Part shown: positions 11,116 to 23,788 of the stretch, one piece after another | How positions within the stretch are numbered: position 1 is the first letter of the stretch | How the letters are laid out: each line of letters begins with the position of its first letter | From: Branchinecta lynchi | Taxonomy: Eukaryota > Arthropoda > Branchiopoda > Anostraca > Branchinectidae | Direction: 5' to 3' | NCBI GenBank assembly: GCA_023053575.1 | Contig: JAKZAP010000001.1 | Location: 22,462,533 to 22,526,532 of the forward strand | Length of the DNA stretch: 64,000 nucleotides | The notes under the pieces: model-generated | The model's input: the letters and a program-made list of their open reading frames with translations, nothing else | Database searches by the model: none | What the model was told of the DNA's origin: nothing | Made by a program: the position numbers and the translations under genes

Positions 11116-11384
11116 ATAACTGGGGGGGGGGGGGGGGCACCGGAAATCTCGTGAAACGCTTCCACATAAGCTTGACGAAATAACCAATAGGCCTACAGAC
11201 AATCATATTAGAATTCGACAATGTATTTTAGTATTTTATCATTTACCTGTATTGTATTTTAATTAATCTGACAAACGAATTGTATATAACTATTCTAATT
11301 GTCTTTTGTCGTGTAGTGTACGATTACTTTGTCGTCAGCCTATGCTATCCAATGGATATTTTTGGTATTAATGATGGATTGATT

Positions 11385-11560
11385 GATTGAGGACGATGAA
11401 ACTTGGCAGGCATATCTAGGACCCGACCAGATTATCTTGGAAATAATCACTTCCCCGATCCGGCCATCGTGGGGGGAGTGGAGGGATATGGAATCTGGAA
11501 ACTAGAAACATGCATAACTTTGGAACGGGTAATCGGAGTGCCATGCGAACATGTACACAC
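11385..11560 (+). repeat. Family B fragment
   Basis: This contains GATGAAACTTGGCAGGC, CACTTCCCCGATCCG and GGGGGGAGTGGAGGG words diagnostic of family B. It is interrupted at 11560 by the hAT-like element that follows. Confidence 0.6.
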
Positions 11561-13624
11561 CAGGGTTCGTGCGGCTCTGGAAATCAGGGAAAAGTCAGGG
11601 AATTTTTTTTGGTCAGGGAGAAGTCAGGGAAAATCGTGAAAAGTTGCAGAAGGTCAGGGAAATTAATGGAAAAGTTTAGTCTATACATATGCATCAATTT
11701 TCTTTTTCGTCGGTTCTCTGTCCAAAGTTTATGAGTTGATAACTCTGTTCTTTGAGCCGTCCCAGTTTGTGGAATGAGGAATCGCATTGTTAATTTCTCG
11801 TACAGTTTGAACGGCTTTACGAAGCTGATGGATGTTTTGTTCAGTTTTTATGGCACTTGCCTTCCGGCCAAGTGCCATAATCCGACCACTTTTCCGTTGG
11901 TAGGTGGGGGGGGGGGAGTAGAAGGGGGCGGATTGGAAATCATGTGACACGCTTAGAGTAGAGCGATCGGGATGAAACTTGGTGGGAGGAACAAGCACAA
12001 GCCCTAGGTACATCATTGACAGAACCGGACCGGATTCGTGTACTGTGGGGGAGCTGTAAGGGGTTTCCGGAATTCCGATGATTTGGAGTTAGGTTACTTC
12101 CAGGTGGGCTAGGACTATGAAACTTGACAGGCAAGTCAAGGATTCTACCAGATTAATCTGGGAATAGTCAACTTCCCCATCCGACCACGGTGGGGGGAGT
12201 GGAAGGAGGGGGAATCCGGAATCTTGAGGAATGTATAACCTTGGAACGGATGATCGGATCTTAACGAAACTTGATATTTGGAAAGAGCTCGTACCTCGAA
12301 TGACCCATTTAAAGCCGGATCCGATGAGTGTGGGACCAGTCGAGCAATTGGGATAAAACTTGGTGGGAAGGACAAGCACAAGAACTAGATACTCAGTGAT
12401 AGAACCGGATCGGATTTGGGCACTGTGGGGGGAGTCTGGAAATCGGGCTATCGCGATCTAAGGTATTTCCAGATGTGCTAGGACGATGAAACTTAGCTTG
12501 AACATTAGAGACTTGACGGGATTGTTTATAAATAATCAGTTCTCCGACCCAACCATCGTGGGGGAGTGGAGGGAGGGGAAATCTGGAATCTTGATGTATG
12601 TATAACTCTTGAACGAGTGGTCGGATCTTAACGAAACATGATATTTGGGAAGACCTCATGTCTCGGATGTCCCGTTTTAAGTCCGGACCGGATCTGATAA
12701 ATTGTGGGGGGGGGGGATCTTGTGACACGCTAAGAATGGAGCGATTGGGATGAAACTTGGTGGAAGAACAAGGGCAAGAACTATATACATCAGTGACAAA
12801 ATCGGACCGGGTTCGGGCACCGTGAGGGGAGTTGGTGGGGGGTCCAGAATTTCGGTGATCGCGAACTAAGGTAATTCCAGATGTTCTAGGGTGATGAAAC
12901 TTGGCTTGAACATTAGAAACTTGAGAAGATTGGATCAGAAATTGTCACTTCTCAGATCCAACCATCCCTTAAAGTACTAATCCTAAGCACAAAGTACAGA
13001 AAATGCTTTTTAAGCAAAGTTTACACTTAACTCAAAGATGTTAAACTAATTTTTATCACCCTTAAAGTGCGTTTTTTAACCGAAAAGTAAAAAAATACGT
13101 TAACCAAACGATATATATTCATGATCTCCAAGGGCCCGTGATCATTTTTGCCTCACGGGTTTTGCTTACAACTGAGTTTCTTAAAATACAAACAATAATT
13201 TTGAGCAAAATATACATTTTCTTGATTCCAATGAGCTTATCATCATTTGTGCTTCAGGAGTGTTCATTATATATGAATTTCTATCGCCCTTAAAGTGCGC
13301 ATCATCACGGCCAAATGCACAAATAAAATAGATTTTACGAACAATACATTCTCGTGATTTCCGAGGACCCATGACCGTTCTTATCGATTTTGCTTACATA
13401 TGATCACAACAAACCCACGAATTGACCAGTTCATACTTTAATCCTCTGACCCAGCCTTGCAAGTGCCATATGAGCTTCCAGCTCTTGTTTATTCAGTAAA
13501 TGAGTTAATTTGTTCACTGAGGTAATCGAAAGGTGTTGGAAAACTGCTGGAAAAGGTCAGGGAAAATCACCAAAAAAGGTCAGGGAAGTCAGGGAAAACT
13601 GGATGAGCAAGCGCACGAACCCTG
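11561..13624. mobile_element. hAT-like element carrying a family B copy
   Basis: The ends are CAGGGTTCGTGCG and CGCACGAACCCTG, a perfect 13-bp inverted repeat of hAT type. Repeated GTCAGGGAA words lie just inside both ends. ACACAC lies next to both ends, so the target duplication is ambiguous. The centre (about 11846-13490) is a family B element that starts with the hairpin GGCACTTG..CAAGTGCC and ends CAAGTGCCATATGAGCTTCC. No transposase is seen. Confidence 0.7.
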
Positions 13625-13763
13625 ACACACATAAAAACACGCTTTTCTTCTCAAATAGTCCGCATTCAGATTTTTTTCAGTTTACTCGAAAATTTGCTTT
13701 TCAGCCAGTTCTTAGCAAAACTCCGGTTGAAAAGCCGTTTACTTGGACCTCTTCAGTCATTTA

Positions 13764-14159
13764 AGCCGCTTTCACATTGACGCGTCGTTGCGATGCTGCA
13801 TAGGTGTTTATCTTGCGCTGCGTACAGGTTGCCTAGCGTATCTTCCACACCTGCGTGACAAGCTTTCACGCTGGATGTGTATGTTCCTTTTCCTTTCTCG
13901 GTTTCTTAATGCCGAAATTCTCGTTTCTTTCATCATTACTAGTTTTTCTTCATCGTTAGTAGGTTTTCTCCAGTTTCTCATCAAAAACTTCCAGTTTTCA
14001 ATGAAAAATCTGATGCATATGTGTTGACGCAGCGCAACGCTTGGTTCTGTTCTTGCGTTGGGGTTATTTGTCTGCGCTCTGTGTTGCGTCACCTCAAGCG
14101 CGACGCAGAGGTGACGTAGCTCAGTGTGAAATCCTCAGCGCGTCAGCGTGAAAGCGGCT
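13764..14159. mobile_element. Harbinger-like MITE (family J, copy 1)
   Basis: The inverted ends AGCCGCTTTCACATTGACGC and GCGTCAGCGTGAAAGCGGCT are flanked by an exact TTA duplication (13761-13763 and 14160-14162), as for PIF/Harbinger elements. It ends about 100 bp before CDK1 exon 4. A second copy lies in the same relation to exon 5. Confidence 0.75.
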
Positions 14160-14260
14160 TTACTCTCCCATCTATCAAGCACAAATTTGTTAAATTCGGC
14201 CTAAATAAAACTTCAACCCCTAAAAAAAAATATGTCAGTTAAACTCGAGCTTTCTTTCAG

Positions 14261-14416
14261 ATCCTGCAAGCAATCCTCTTCTGCCACAGGCGACGTGTTA
14301 TCCACAGAGACTTGAAGCCTCAAAACCTCCTCATAGATGACAAGGGTATCATTAAAGTTGCTGACTTTGGATTGGCCCGCGCTTTTGGAATCCCTGTTCG
14401 AGTTTATACACATGAA
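14261..14416 (+). CDS. cdk1: CDK1 exon 4 (catalytic loop, DFG, T-loop)
   Basis: Fifty-two codons lie between acceptor TTTCAG and donor GAA|GTAAGT, both on codon boundaries. The exon carries the HRDLKPQN catalytic loop (Asp131), [11 protein letters not shown] (Asp149) and the T-loop RVYTHE with the Thr activated by CAK (Thr164). All catalytic residues are intact. Confidence 0.95.
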
Positions 14417-15190
14417 GTAAGTAGGGGGGGGGACTTCGGGCATAGGCTAGGTATATGACAAATGGACGTACTGGTAATGTAACCGAATAATGGACAAAAT
14501 ACGTGATTTCCGTTCCGAATAAGGTGGAGAGTAAAAAATCCTCTTCTGGAGGGTATTGTAGCTGCTAGTATGTTTTCCAATAAACCCCATGTGTAATCAA
14601 GAAACAAAAATAATACACTTGAAACCAATGGTCGATTCAGCATTAACAGCATCTTCGGTAAGCCTGTTTCAAGGATCACCAATTTTGTTACTAGATCCCC
14701 ACTTAAAAACGTTCTTGTGGAATCTTGATTTTGCAAGCTTGAACGCGTGCCCCCGATAATAACGATTAAAGCTGAATCTTATTAAATCGGTCACTTCAAA
14801 GTTGTCATAACTTCCATTGATTAATTGAATGTTTCAGTCAAGTCTTCTCTAAAAAATCTGTATGCGATAGAGGGAAGGCACAAATTGGTAACTTTCCATT
14901 AAATTCTTTCCTAAGCCTCAGTATCACAGTTGTAATATATGGCCTCACTGTGGTGTGGCCATATTCAATCTGTGGTGTGGCCATATTCAATGATCGGGCG
15001 AACCATCGACTTAAACAGAAGTGAGAATAACCCCCCCCCCCCCCCATTAAATGTAAAAGTTCTTCGAATTACACCTAGGATTCTATTACACTTTTTCATG
15101 GTAAGCTTGATCCCCATCGATCATACATTCGGGTATCGTTGGCCGTTGAAAGTATAGGAAGTTTTAAGGTCCCATGCGAAGATTATGACT

Positions 15191-15851
15191 TTTTGGGATC
15201 CCAAAACGTAAGTGATATCTATGACATCGCAAAAGTTGTCCGTCCGTCTGTTCGCACGATACGTCTCGAAGGGTTTGAGATATTTTGATCAAACTTGGCA
15301 TGAGGACTCTTTAGGTCAAAGTACAGGTCAAGTTCAAAGATGGACTGTGTAGCTCTATATTTAGGGGTGGGGTACAATTTTTGTTTAAAGCTAATGAAAT
15401 AGTCGAATTAGAGTAAGGAGACATGCTGAATCCGAATATGGAATATATTTCTCGCCGGACAAATAGTTCACCCGGAATCCGGTGAAAACCGGAAAATTTG
15501 TGAAAATTAAAAGTTTAATATGAAGTTGATCGGAGGTTCGATTTAGGTGCAAAGAAACGCGCTGAGTCCGAATATGAAAATTATTTCCTCGGAAAAGTTG
15601 CAGAAGTAAGGCAGGAAGTTTGGATCTGCTTCGTCAAAATAGATATGACTCAAAGCCTAAAGGGGTAAACACACATGCTGAATCCATATCTGAGCTTCGT
15701 TTTCTCATATGATTAGCTATTTGGCCTTAATCTGTTTCTAAATTTTAATAAGTTCAAGGAGTCTCGAAGACTGGATCTGGCGCAGACAAGAACCAATTGT
15801 CTGGATCAAATTTGAACTTTTGGGGCGCCATCGAAACCTTTGGTCTTGTTT
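15191..15851 (-). repeat. Family A element (copy A2, reverse)
   Basis: The element runs reverse to A1: TTTTTGGGATCCCAAAACG and a GTCCGTCCGTCTGT stretch at the left, CGAAACCTTTGGTCTTGTTTT at the right. It has about two of the 136-bp units. Nothing was recognised in 14420-15190 apart from a C17 run near 15031. Confidence 0.7.
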
Positions 15852-15859
15852 TCTACGTT

Positions 15860-16440
15860 GATGGAATCGAGAGTTCAATTTTGTGATGGTCATTAGTACA
15901 GTAGGGGTATGCTTGTGTGAACGGCTGCTAATAGGGAACGATCGCCGAAGAAAAAACTAAAACCAAAACCAGGCATTTTTTACTACGAATACTTGTAATA
16001 ACCACTCACGGTTTTGTACTTTTTGAATATTTTGCTAATTCACGGTTGAAAGTGACTCAACTGACACCTGGTTTGCTTTTTATAATTTGAAGAGTTTTCG
16101 ACGAGGAACGCACCTTCAGTGGAGAAGATGGCAGTCCGAACCTGAAGATGCCTTCAAAACAAGAACGACCTTTTCAGTAAATTCAAAATCAAAGAAATTT
16201 ATTTGAATTTCTACTTCAAGTTTGTGCCAGGATAACCCTGAAAATGTTGGCTGTTAGCCGATATCAAGTTTGTTATTTTTCTTTCCCATTTTACTTTTTT
16301 ATATGCAAGTAACAAAGCCAAGGTAGTGGAAAAGTAAAAAAAAAAGTACTCAAATAAGCATACATCTACTACATCTGTGAATTGTGGGAACTCCTGATGA
16401 CCCTGTAGATCTTGGTGTCATACGCATACGACGCGATATC
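15860..16440 (+). other. CDK1 intron 4, no recognisable feature
   Basis: AT-rich intronic sequence. I see no gene, repeat boundary or structured element. Confidence 0.5.
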
Positions 16441-16444
16441 GGCA

Positions 16445-16783
16445 TCAATGCCCGAAGCTTACGTCATTAATGTAGATATTGAAAAGTAATGGTCCTAATA
16501 CACTGCTCTGGGGCACTCCACTTGTTACAGAGACGGAAGAATTACTCAGCTGCCCGTTTGCTTTGACCCTCTGTGTCCGGTTGGAGAGGAAACTGGAAAT
16601 CCATCTATTCGGGCTCCCACGTGTGCCTAGTTTCTCGAGTTTCACCAGGAGTCTCTTATGCGGAACCTTGTCGAAGGCTTTTCGAAGATCAAGGTACAGG
16701 ATATCAACTTGGAAGCCGGAGTTGATATACTGCCTCCACTGTTCTGTTGTCAGTAATAACTGGGATTCAGCGTATCATCTTTG
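16445..16783 (-). pseudogene. LINE reverse transcriptase fragment (palm domain)
   Basis: The minus-strand frame contains reverse transcriptase motif A (LYLDLRKAFDKVPHKRLL) and motif B (SGVPQ.SVLGPLLF.IYIND) of non-LTR retrotransposons, as in CR1/L2/Jockey-like groups. The usual PQG has become PQS. The frame has no start, meets a stop upstream near 16786, and ends before the catalytic (F/Y)xDD motif. It is a dead internal fragment in CDK1 intron 4, antisense to the gene. Confidence 0.88.
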
Positions 16784-16789
16784 ATGGCC

Positions 16790-17602
16790 AGTCGGAGTTC
16801 CAAATGGGGTGGCTTGACCAAAAACTTGCTGGAAGGGTGGTGAACGACTGGAACCACCTGACGTAGCCTAATCGTTGCCGGCTTTCTGTCCTCTTTTGGA
16901 CAAGGAGCGGGTGGAAATGTCATCAGATTTTGAAATATGTGGACTACTCATCCAAATCAACAATCATGCGACCATCCAAAGACAAAACCAACTAAAGCCG
17001 GGGCATCATAGATCCTTCATGGACCTTATTCGCCGCAACGCGAATTGAGCAGTTTACTAAGGTCAATTAGAGCTTCTCGTATTAATCGTGCTTTAAATTT
17101 AAACCGTTTCGAAGGGCGGGCCAGCGAAAAGGGTCCGAAATGTCGAGGGAAAAAGACACTTCAACTGGCATTATTCAATAAATCGTTGGACATTGTAGTT
17201 CGTTAGTTAGCCTCAAGAACTACTTAAAGGACTAGGGGGTGGTTTAGACTCTGTCAGAAAAAAAGGACTCGGTTTACTGTGTGTGATTGGCCACCAGTCT
17301 GGTACCATACCTGACTAATTTGAGACTGGGCTGTATTTATCAACAAATTATAGACCCATCCGCGGTCCGAAAGACGGAAAAATTGCGTGACCGTTTTTTC
17401 TGACCGGTGAGCTCGGAAGCGATAAAGGGGTACCTCATCCGCTACGAAAAGAGCCATTCATGGCAGAAGCGAACACCGGCGTAGTACCGTTAGGGTGGAT
17501 AGAAATTATGTCGGACGTTTGGTTTACCAGAATTGAGAATGGGTAGACTGATTAAGGGCGTTTAGGTACGGCAGGTCCTTTAATGCGAGAAACAAGGGGT
17601 AA
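16790..17602 (+). other. CDK1 intron 4, no recognisable feature
   Basis: Intronic sequence of mixed composition without a supported gene or repeat. Short open frames here show no family resemblance. Confidence 0.5.
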
Positions 17603-18013
17603 AGCCGTTTTCGTATTGATGCGTTTGTCTTGTGTTGCGTACAGGTCGCGTAGCGTATCTTTCACACCTGCGCGAGAAGCTTTTCCCCTGGATGTGTATT
17701 TATGTTTTCTTTTCTGGGTTTCTTCTGCTGACTTTTCGTTTGTTCATCATTCGTAAGTTTTTCTTCATCATTCGTAAGTTTTTCTTCATCATTAGTAGGG
17801 TTTTTCTCCAGTTTTTCTTTAGAACTTCCATTTTTCACTGAAAAATCTAATGCGTACGCATCACGCAACGCAAGAATAGAACTTGGTTCTATTCTTGCAA
17901 CTTGTTTCTATTCTTGCGTTGCCTTTTATTTGTCTGCGTAAGCTCTGCGTTGCGTCGCCACATACCCGACGTAGAGGTTCTGAAAGGCTCAACGCGTCAA
18001 TGTGAAAGTGGCT
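17603..18013. mobile_element. Harbinger-like MITE (family J, copy 2)
   Basis: The ends are AGCCGTTTTCGTATTGATGC and GCGTCAATGTGAAAGTGGCT, diverged from copy 1. Flanks are TAA and TAT, a decayed 3-bp duplication. A TTCTTCATCATTCGTAAGTT unit is tandemly repeated near 17745-17790. It ends 86 bp before CDK1 exon 5. Confidence 0.65.
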
Positions 18014-18099
18014 TATCGACTATTAGTTTTGTCGGAGAAAATACCGCTCGTCCATGTCGGATGAACTGCGTGAAGATACCTGTAATCGCTACTTTGCAG

Positions 18100-18263
18100 G
18101 TTGTGACATTATGGTACAGAGCTCCGGAGGTGCTGCTGGGTTCTCAGAGATACTCCTGCCCCATCGATGTCTGGTCTATTGGGTGCATCATGGCTGAGAT
18201 GGTGACGAAAAGACCGCTGTTCCAAGGAGACTCAGAAATTGACCAGCTTTACCGGATCTTCAG
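18100..18263 (+). CDS. cdk1: CDK1 exon 5 (APE, substrate lobe, GDSEIDQL)
   Basis: The exon lies between acceptor TTTGCAG and donor TTCAG|GTTAGG. It encodes [31 protein letters not shown] and [12 protein letters not shown], then two bases of an Arg codon (phase 2). APE Glu176, the DxWSxG Asp and the CKS-contact GDSEIDQL segment are all present. Confidence 0.95.
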
Positions 18264-18382
18264 GTTAGGCCATTTCCTTACAGCCTAGGAAGAAACATTC
18301 GTATTCCACAGTTCTCTTTCCAGTGGTTGGTGACAGTGTAAACCCACCTATGACTGCAAAATTGCCCTTTGGAAAGTACAGG

Positions 18383-19157
18383 TTTTTGGGATCCTAAAAC
18401 GTAAGTGGAGGGATACCTATGACATCGCAAAAGTTGTCAGTCTGTCTGTCAGCACGATAACTCTCGAAGGGAATGAGATATGTTTATGAAACTTGGTGGA
18501 GGATTTTTGGGTCAAGGGTAAGGTCAAGTTCGTAGATGGACTCTGTAGCCCTACGTTTAGGGGTGGGGGAGGGTTAAACAGCTTATGTGATAGTCGATTA
18601 TGGGGGCAACAAGACACGCTAAACACGATGGTGAAAACCATTTTCTCGCCGGATAAGTAGTTCGTCCGGAATCCGGCAAAATCCCGGAAAGTTGGTTAGA
18701 ATTACAAAATTTATTTGAAGTTTATTATATGTTCGATTATGGGGTAAGAAGTTATGCTGAACACGATGATTAAAACCATTTTCTCGTCGGACAACTAGTT
18801 CGCCCGGAATCCTGACAAACCGGAAATTTTTTACAAAACGAAGAAGGTTTATTTGAAGTTGAATTAGATGACTAAGCCTGTGAGAAGTCTGTATATGACA
18901 ATATTTTCTTACCCGGACATATAATTCGTCCGAAATCCGGTTGAAACCGGAAATTTTGTATAAGCTAAAGTTTTGTTTGAAGTTGATTAGATGTTCTTTA
19001 TAATCAGATACGCTGAATCGTTTCTGAATTGTTCTTTTTGCTGGAGAGGTATATCTGAACTTGGTTTTCTCAGATGATTAGCGTGACGAAGGCTGGATCT
19101 GGCGAAGACAAGACCCAATTTCGTTTTGGGATCCCATCGAAGCCTTAGGTCTTGTTT
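18383..19157 (-). repeat. Family A element (copy A3, reverse)
   Basis: It starts TTTTTGGGATCCTAAAACG with a GTCAGTCTGTCTGTC stretch and ends CCCATCGAAGCCTTAGGTCT. Three or four diverged internal units are present, each with a CGGAATCCGG core. Confidence 0.7.
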
Positions 19158-19496
19158 CTCAAGCCAAATAGCTCATGGCTGGCATGACAGTCATATCTTT
19201 TTACAGTTAACTAAATGTAGTGAACAAGAATTGATTCATCCAGGCAATTCATGATAAATGGCACTGTAAAACTGGCAAGAGTGTGCAGCCTATGGCAAAA
19301 CGGTTTGTTATATCGGCGTTCGGACGATTGTCCTTTCTTTGTCGACAAATTGCACATCAGTTGAAAGTAGTCACCAAAAATGTTGTTCAATGACATTTCC
19401 AGCCTTCTTGGCAAGCGCCGTTTTGGAGGCCCTTGGTCCGTCTGTATGTTAGAACGACAACTCGCGAAGGAGTTTGAATCTTTGTTCATTTGGTGT

Positions 19497-20360
19497 AAGG
19501 ATTCTTTGGGTCAAAGTACAGGTCAGGTTTGTAGATTGACTTCGTAGCCCTACTTTTAGTGGTGGGGAGGGAGTTCGGGTTAAGGGGCAAAGAAAAGTTT
19601 TTAAAGGCTATAATCGTCGATTCAGGGGAAAAAGACGTACTGAATCCATATCTGAAACATATTTTCCGCTAGACAAACAGTTCGCCCGGAATCCGTTGCA
19701 ATCGGAAAATTGTTAAAAGTCAAAGTTTAATATAAAGTTGGTTAGTAGGTTAATAGTCAGTTAAAGGTTGATACCTTTAATGCCGTTGTTACCTTACCGT
19801 TAATACCCGTTAATACGTGGTAAAAAAAATACCTGCGCAATACACATTTCAAAAGAAATAGAAAACCGTGATTTTCGGGGTTTTTTCTTGATCAGCTAGT
19901 TATCCCTCTAAGATAATGTGCGAGGGATAAAAGTAATTTCGGATATTTCGCTTGCACTTCTGGCAAACAGTGCTCAGCGAAAAAAAAAACTAATCATAAG
20001 ACCCAACACAATACCAATAGAAAAACGATGCGTCAAACATATACAAGTAAAGTAACGAATATTAAAATGTGCTTGTTAAAAGTCGATATGTACAAATCTG
20101 TGATTATTTGACAATTCTGAGTTTTGTCTCTATTTACAACTTACCAACTATTTGTACAGTTATTCCCTGGGAAAGCGCAGAAGGTTTCATCCAGCATTTA
20201 CACAATCCTTGTTTTCCATCTCTGTCAAATACTTTCACAGAACTGAACCTTAGAATCCACATTTGAAGTTTGTTCTCTCACCGGACAAGCAATTCGTCCG
20301 CAAAAACTAGAAATTTGGTTGAATTAAAGTTTCATTCTCAAGTCTATTAGAGATTTGGTT
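19497..20360 (-). repeat. Degraded family A sequence with an inserted block
   Basis: Family A words (TTCTTTGGGTCAAAGTACAG, CGCCCGGAATCCG) occur at 19497-19740 and resume at about 20268 (CACCGGACAAGCAATTCGTC). The stretch between includes the sequence ATCAGCTAGTTATCCCTC that also flanks the hAT-like element at 6701. True termini are missing. Confidence 0.45.
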
Positions 20361-21151
20361 TGGGGGTTCGAACGCAGGCCAAATCCATGTCTTGTTATTA
20401 CTTTTCTGAGCGCGCCAGTATCAGCGGATCCGAAATTCATCAGTAAAACTGAGTGAAGATTGTTAAATCGAATATGAGACAGGGTGAGTCGAGAAATACT
20501 TTGTTCTTGCCTTGGGTGGGCAGTCTGGTTAGAATCGTCGGCGGAAGTTTACGAATGAACCGAATTATCAGATATTCTTTTCGGTGAAAAGTGTTAGCTT
20601 ACCTAACCAGAGCAATATAACACTAGAGAAGACTTGACAAAATTGACACACACTCGAATAGCAGCAGCACTAGCACACTAGCGACAGTGAACGTCCCTAC
20701 TGAGCTCAATCCGTCGTGCACCTACGCTGGCTTCAATAACATCATATTCTGCACACGGCAAAAAAATGGTACGTCCTCCATTGTTTCCTTGGTGTGGGCA
20801 TACCGCACCTTTGCTTTACTAGAAACTTCCGAACCCGAAAGTTTGTCTCGCTTTAAATGCCACAAGCGGTGGGCGGCGCTATGAGCATCCCCGTTTGCAA
20901 ACTATGGAAAGTATTGACGCTACTCCCTAGTGTTATTTTGCTCTGTTACCTAATAGATCTTAATAAGGGGTCTGCAAGTTTACATTGCAAGTTTACGGGT
21001 TCTGCAAGTGTGCCACACCCGATTGTTTCCAAAGTCCATTGGTATGGAATATTGATTTTGCAAATAATGTATCTAGCCAGCTTTTTTGTCGGGGCGAAAG
21101 CCCGTTTATTGCATTTAATACTAATACGTTAAAGATCATTGTTATTTGTAG
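20361..21151 (+). other. CDK1 intron 5, no recognisable feature
   Basis: Intronic sequence. A GC-richer patch at about 20640-20900 has open frames on the plus strand, but none resembles a known protein or has convincing splice borders. Confidence 0.45.
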
Positions 21152-21293
21152 GGTCTTGCGGACGCCGACAGAGGAGATCTGGCCTGGCGTGACTCAGATG
21201 CCGGATTACAAGACATCCTTCCCCAACTGGACGACAAATAGCTTGGCGACGACCATGAAAATGTTGGATCGAGATGGACTTGATCTGCTGCAG
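21152..21293 (+). CDS. cdk1: CDK1 exon 6
   Basis: The exon lies between acceptor TTTGTAG and donor CAG|GTAAGT. It completes Arg221 and encodes 47 codons: VLRTPTEEIWPGVTQMPDYK, then a TSFPNW segment and MLDRDGLDLLQ. This is the C-lobe region after the GDSEIDQL helix and aligns throughout with CDK1. Confidence 0.93.
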
Positions 21294-23194
21294 GTAAGTC
21301 CATATATTTATTTATGGCTTGTCAAAAGCCGAAGCCAGAACGTTGGAGGATCTAAGAAGAAAAAGAAACTGAAAAAGCCAGAGGGACCTTGCACGCCCAA
21401 GGTGCAACCCGAGTGGGAGGATGTCTTGCAGCAACTCACCAGCAGGGTTGCCCATTAAAAATATTAGTGAGTGACTTCTGGCACAAAAGCAGTAAACTGT
21501 GAAATTTTATTCTCGTGAAAAAACGTGAAATGGTCACTTCTGGTCGGAAATCACTGCTACAAAAATGTACACATCTAAATTTAGTTTCATGAAAACCGTG
21601 AAATGTCACTTATGTTCGCAGTCACTGCTGCAAAAATGACAAAATGTGAATTTTGTGAAACGTTAGACGAGGGTGATATAAAAATAGAGTGACAATTCAC
21701 ACTACGGTGGCACACGTTGCAACTCTACCCGCCAGAGAGAAGACCGGCCCATATTCATGGGTGGCCTGGGTACTTCTTGTGGCACATGATGGTTCGCTCC
21801 GTTTTCGACATGACCAAGATTCAAGTTTTTGGTTTCCCTTGCTTTTGGGCAGGGAAGACTGTATTACAGTGGGTTTCACTAGAACAATTGGCATGCTTGG
21901 CTGAAGCGGAAGCATACGGATTGTCTCTAGTAGTTTCGTGATTCCCTACAAAGTACTCTACTCAATAAAAATACTAATGATGAGAATGAAGCTCAGGAAT
22001 CAACCAATTACAATTATTTTATAGTTGAATAGGTCAGGGTAAGGGTACCAACATGTATTCAGCGGTTGGAATGCGTATCCAACCTTAGCACTGTCAGAAG
22101 TTTCACAACAGATAACACAAGGATGCGCAGTTTCAACAGGCAACACATGGAATGTAATCCGTTGTGATTTTGAAAACGTTATGCATTCAGTTTTATGCAT
22201 AACAATAGGCATTGGCACTGTTCCTGTTTTCTGTTTCTGTTTTTTTTTTTCTCCTCTTTTACTGTTTTCTGTTTCAGAGACCCAAAAATAAACAGAACAG
22301 CTGTTCTGAAGCCAGCTGTTTTTTTCTCCCTGTTCTGTTCCATTTTGGTGTATCCTGTTTTGCCCTGTTCCTGTTTTTTTTTTTTTTTACCTGTTTAAAC
22401 AGCCAAATCTGTTTTTGGGGGGCAACCCGCCTTATCAGTAAAGCAAATCTTTTAACTCAAGATGCCACATTCCAAAAGAGGCCAATTTGTCAACCTTACC
22501 ATTACCCACGCGGAATCTGGATGCGACGCGGCTATGAAACATACTGAGCAAGAATCAAGCAATAGTAGGAACAGCAAAAAAATAAATATTTCTTCTTATT
22601 TATTCGTAATTGTGAAAAAATGGGAACTTCAGATACCGTAAATATTTATTCAGCCCAAGCTGACGGCGAATCACATTTGACCGAGCTAAATCGATACGTA
22701 GTCAGCTAAGTCTTAGACAGCTGGTGCAGCATTCCGACCCTTCGTGGCAGCAGCCGTCTTCGGGTCCGATCGGAACAAGTGCGCGAGCTCAAACGCGATG
22801 TGTAAAAGTAAAACGTACATCATATACTGTGTACGAACAGCCTAATACCCATTCGCCCTTGACTTTTAATTCATTGAAAAATATGGGCCCAGTTGCCAGC
22901 GTTTGGATGGGGGGGGGGGGGGTATCACCGAAAGATACAGCGAGACCCCAAATGTTAACACGTATTCCGAATCTCAACTTGACACCAGTCATGGTTAGCA
23001 AGTTTGCGTAGTTGGCCCATTCCACTTGCCTCGGAACCGGAAGGGGGGGGGGGGTCCAAAGACCCATCTGGACAATGATATTCACTCATTTCACCTTAGT
23101 ACTAGTCGTGCTAAGAGAATTTGTTCACGTGATATACTCTGGGCAATCCGGCCCAGTTGCACATAATTCGCAAAAAGGTGGTAAGCCTTTAAAG

Positions 23195-23605
23195 TTTAAC
23201 TGAAAACCAAGTGTTGTGTCATTTAGTTAAAGAAACTGAATTATTTGGATTCTGCAAAGGGAATTTTTTATTTTCCAGTATCTGCTCTAGTTATGACGTT
23301 CAGAATATGTGCGGCCGTCCTCACAACGTAAATTCTACTATGACGCGGGAAATTTACAAACGCGGCTTTTCAGTTGGCAGTGGTGAGATTAGTGAAGATT
23401 GCTTAGTGCCGCAACAACAAAAAATCATAAATCTTTCTCGTAAGGCGTACAACAAAAATACAAGCGCGTAGAGGTACCACAAATCACACGGTAATTCCAC
23501 TATTTGAAAGTCGATTATTCATGAATAGCGGAACAACGAAGTAACGCACTTTCAGCGCCTCTTCAAGCTAATTTAAGTGAATAGTGATGGGTAACTGGGA
23601 GTGTT
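23195..23605 (+). repeat. Family F repeat, uninterrupted copy
   Basis: About 400 bp, from AAGTTTAACTGAAAACCAAG to a GATGGGTAACTGGGA region. It is clearly related to 52262-52990, which is the same sequence split by a Harbinger-like MITE. This copy supplies the empty-site comparison. Confidence 0.65.
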
Positions 23606-23788
23606 CATAAATGACCTTTCGCTAAAACCGAACATGTGATCACCAAGAAGGGCTCACATGACGTATAATCTGTGGAGCGAAGTTAAATGTTATTTCGAAA
23701 GACTAGTACTTTTAACTCAAAAAGTAAAAAGGCTGAAACTAGCTTAGCGACATCAAAATCCGCACCGGTTCATGATGCAAACAAACGA

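Noticed and set aside
16479..16784. 101-codon plus-strand frame
   Set aside because: It is antisense to the reverse transcriptase fragment.
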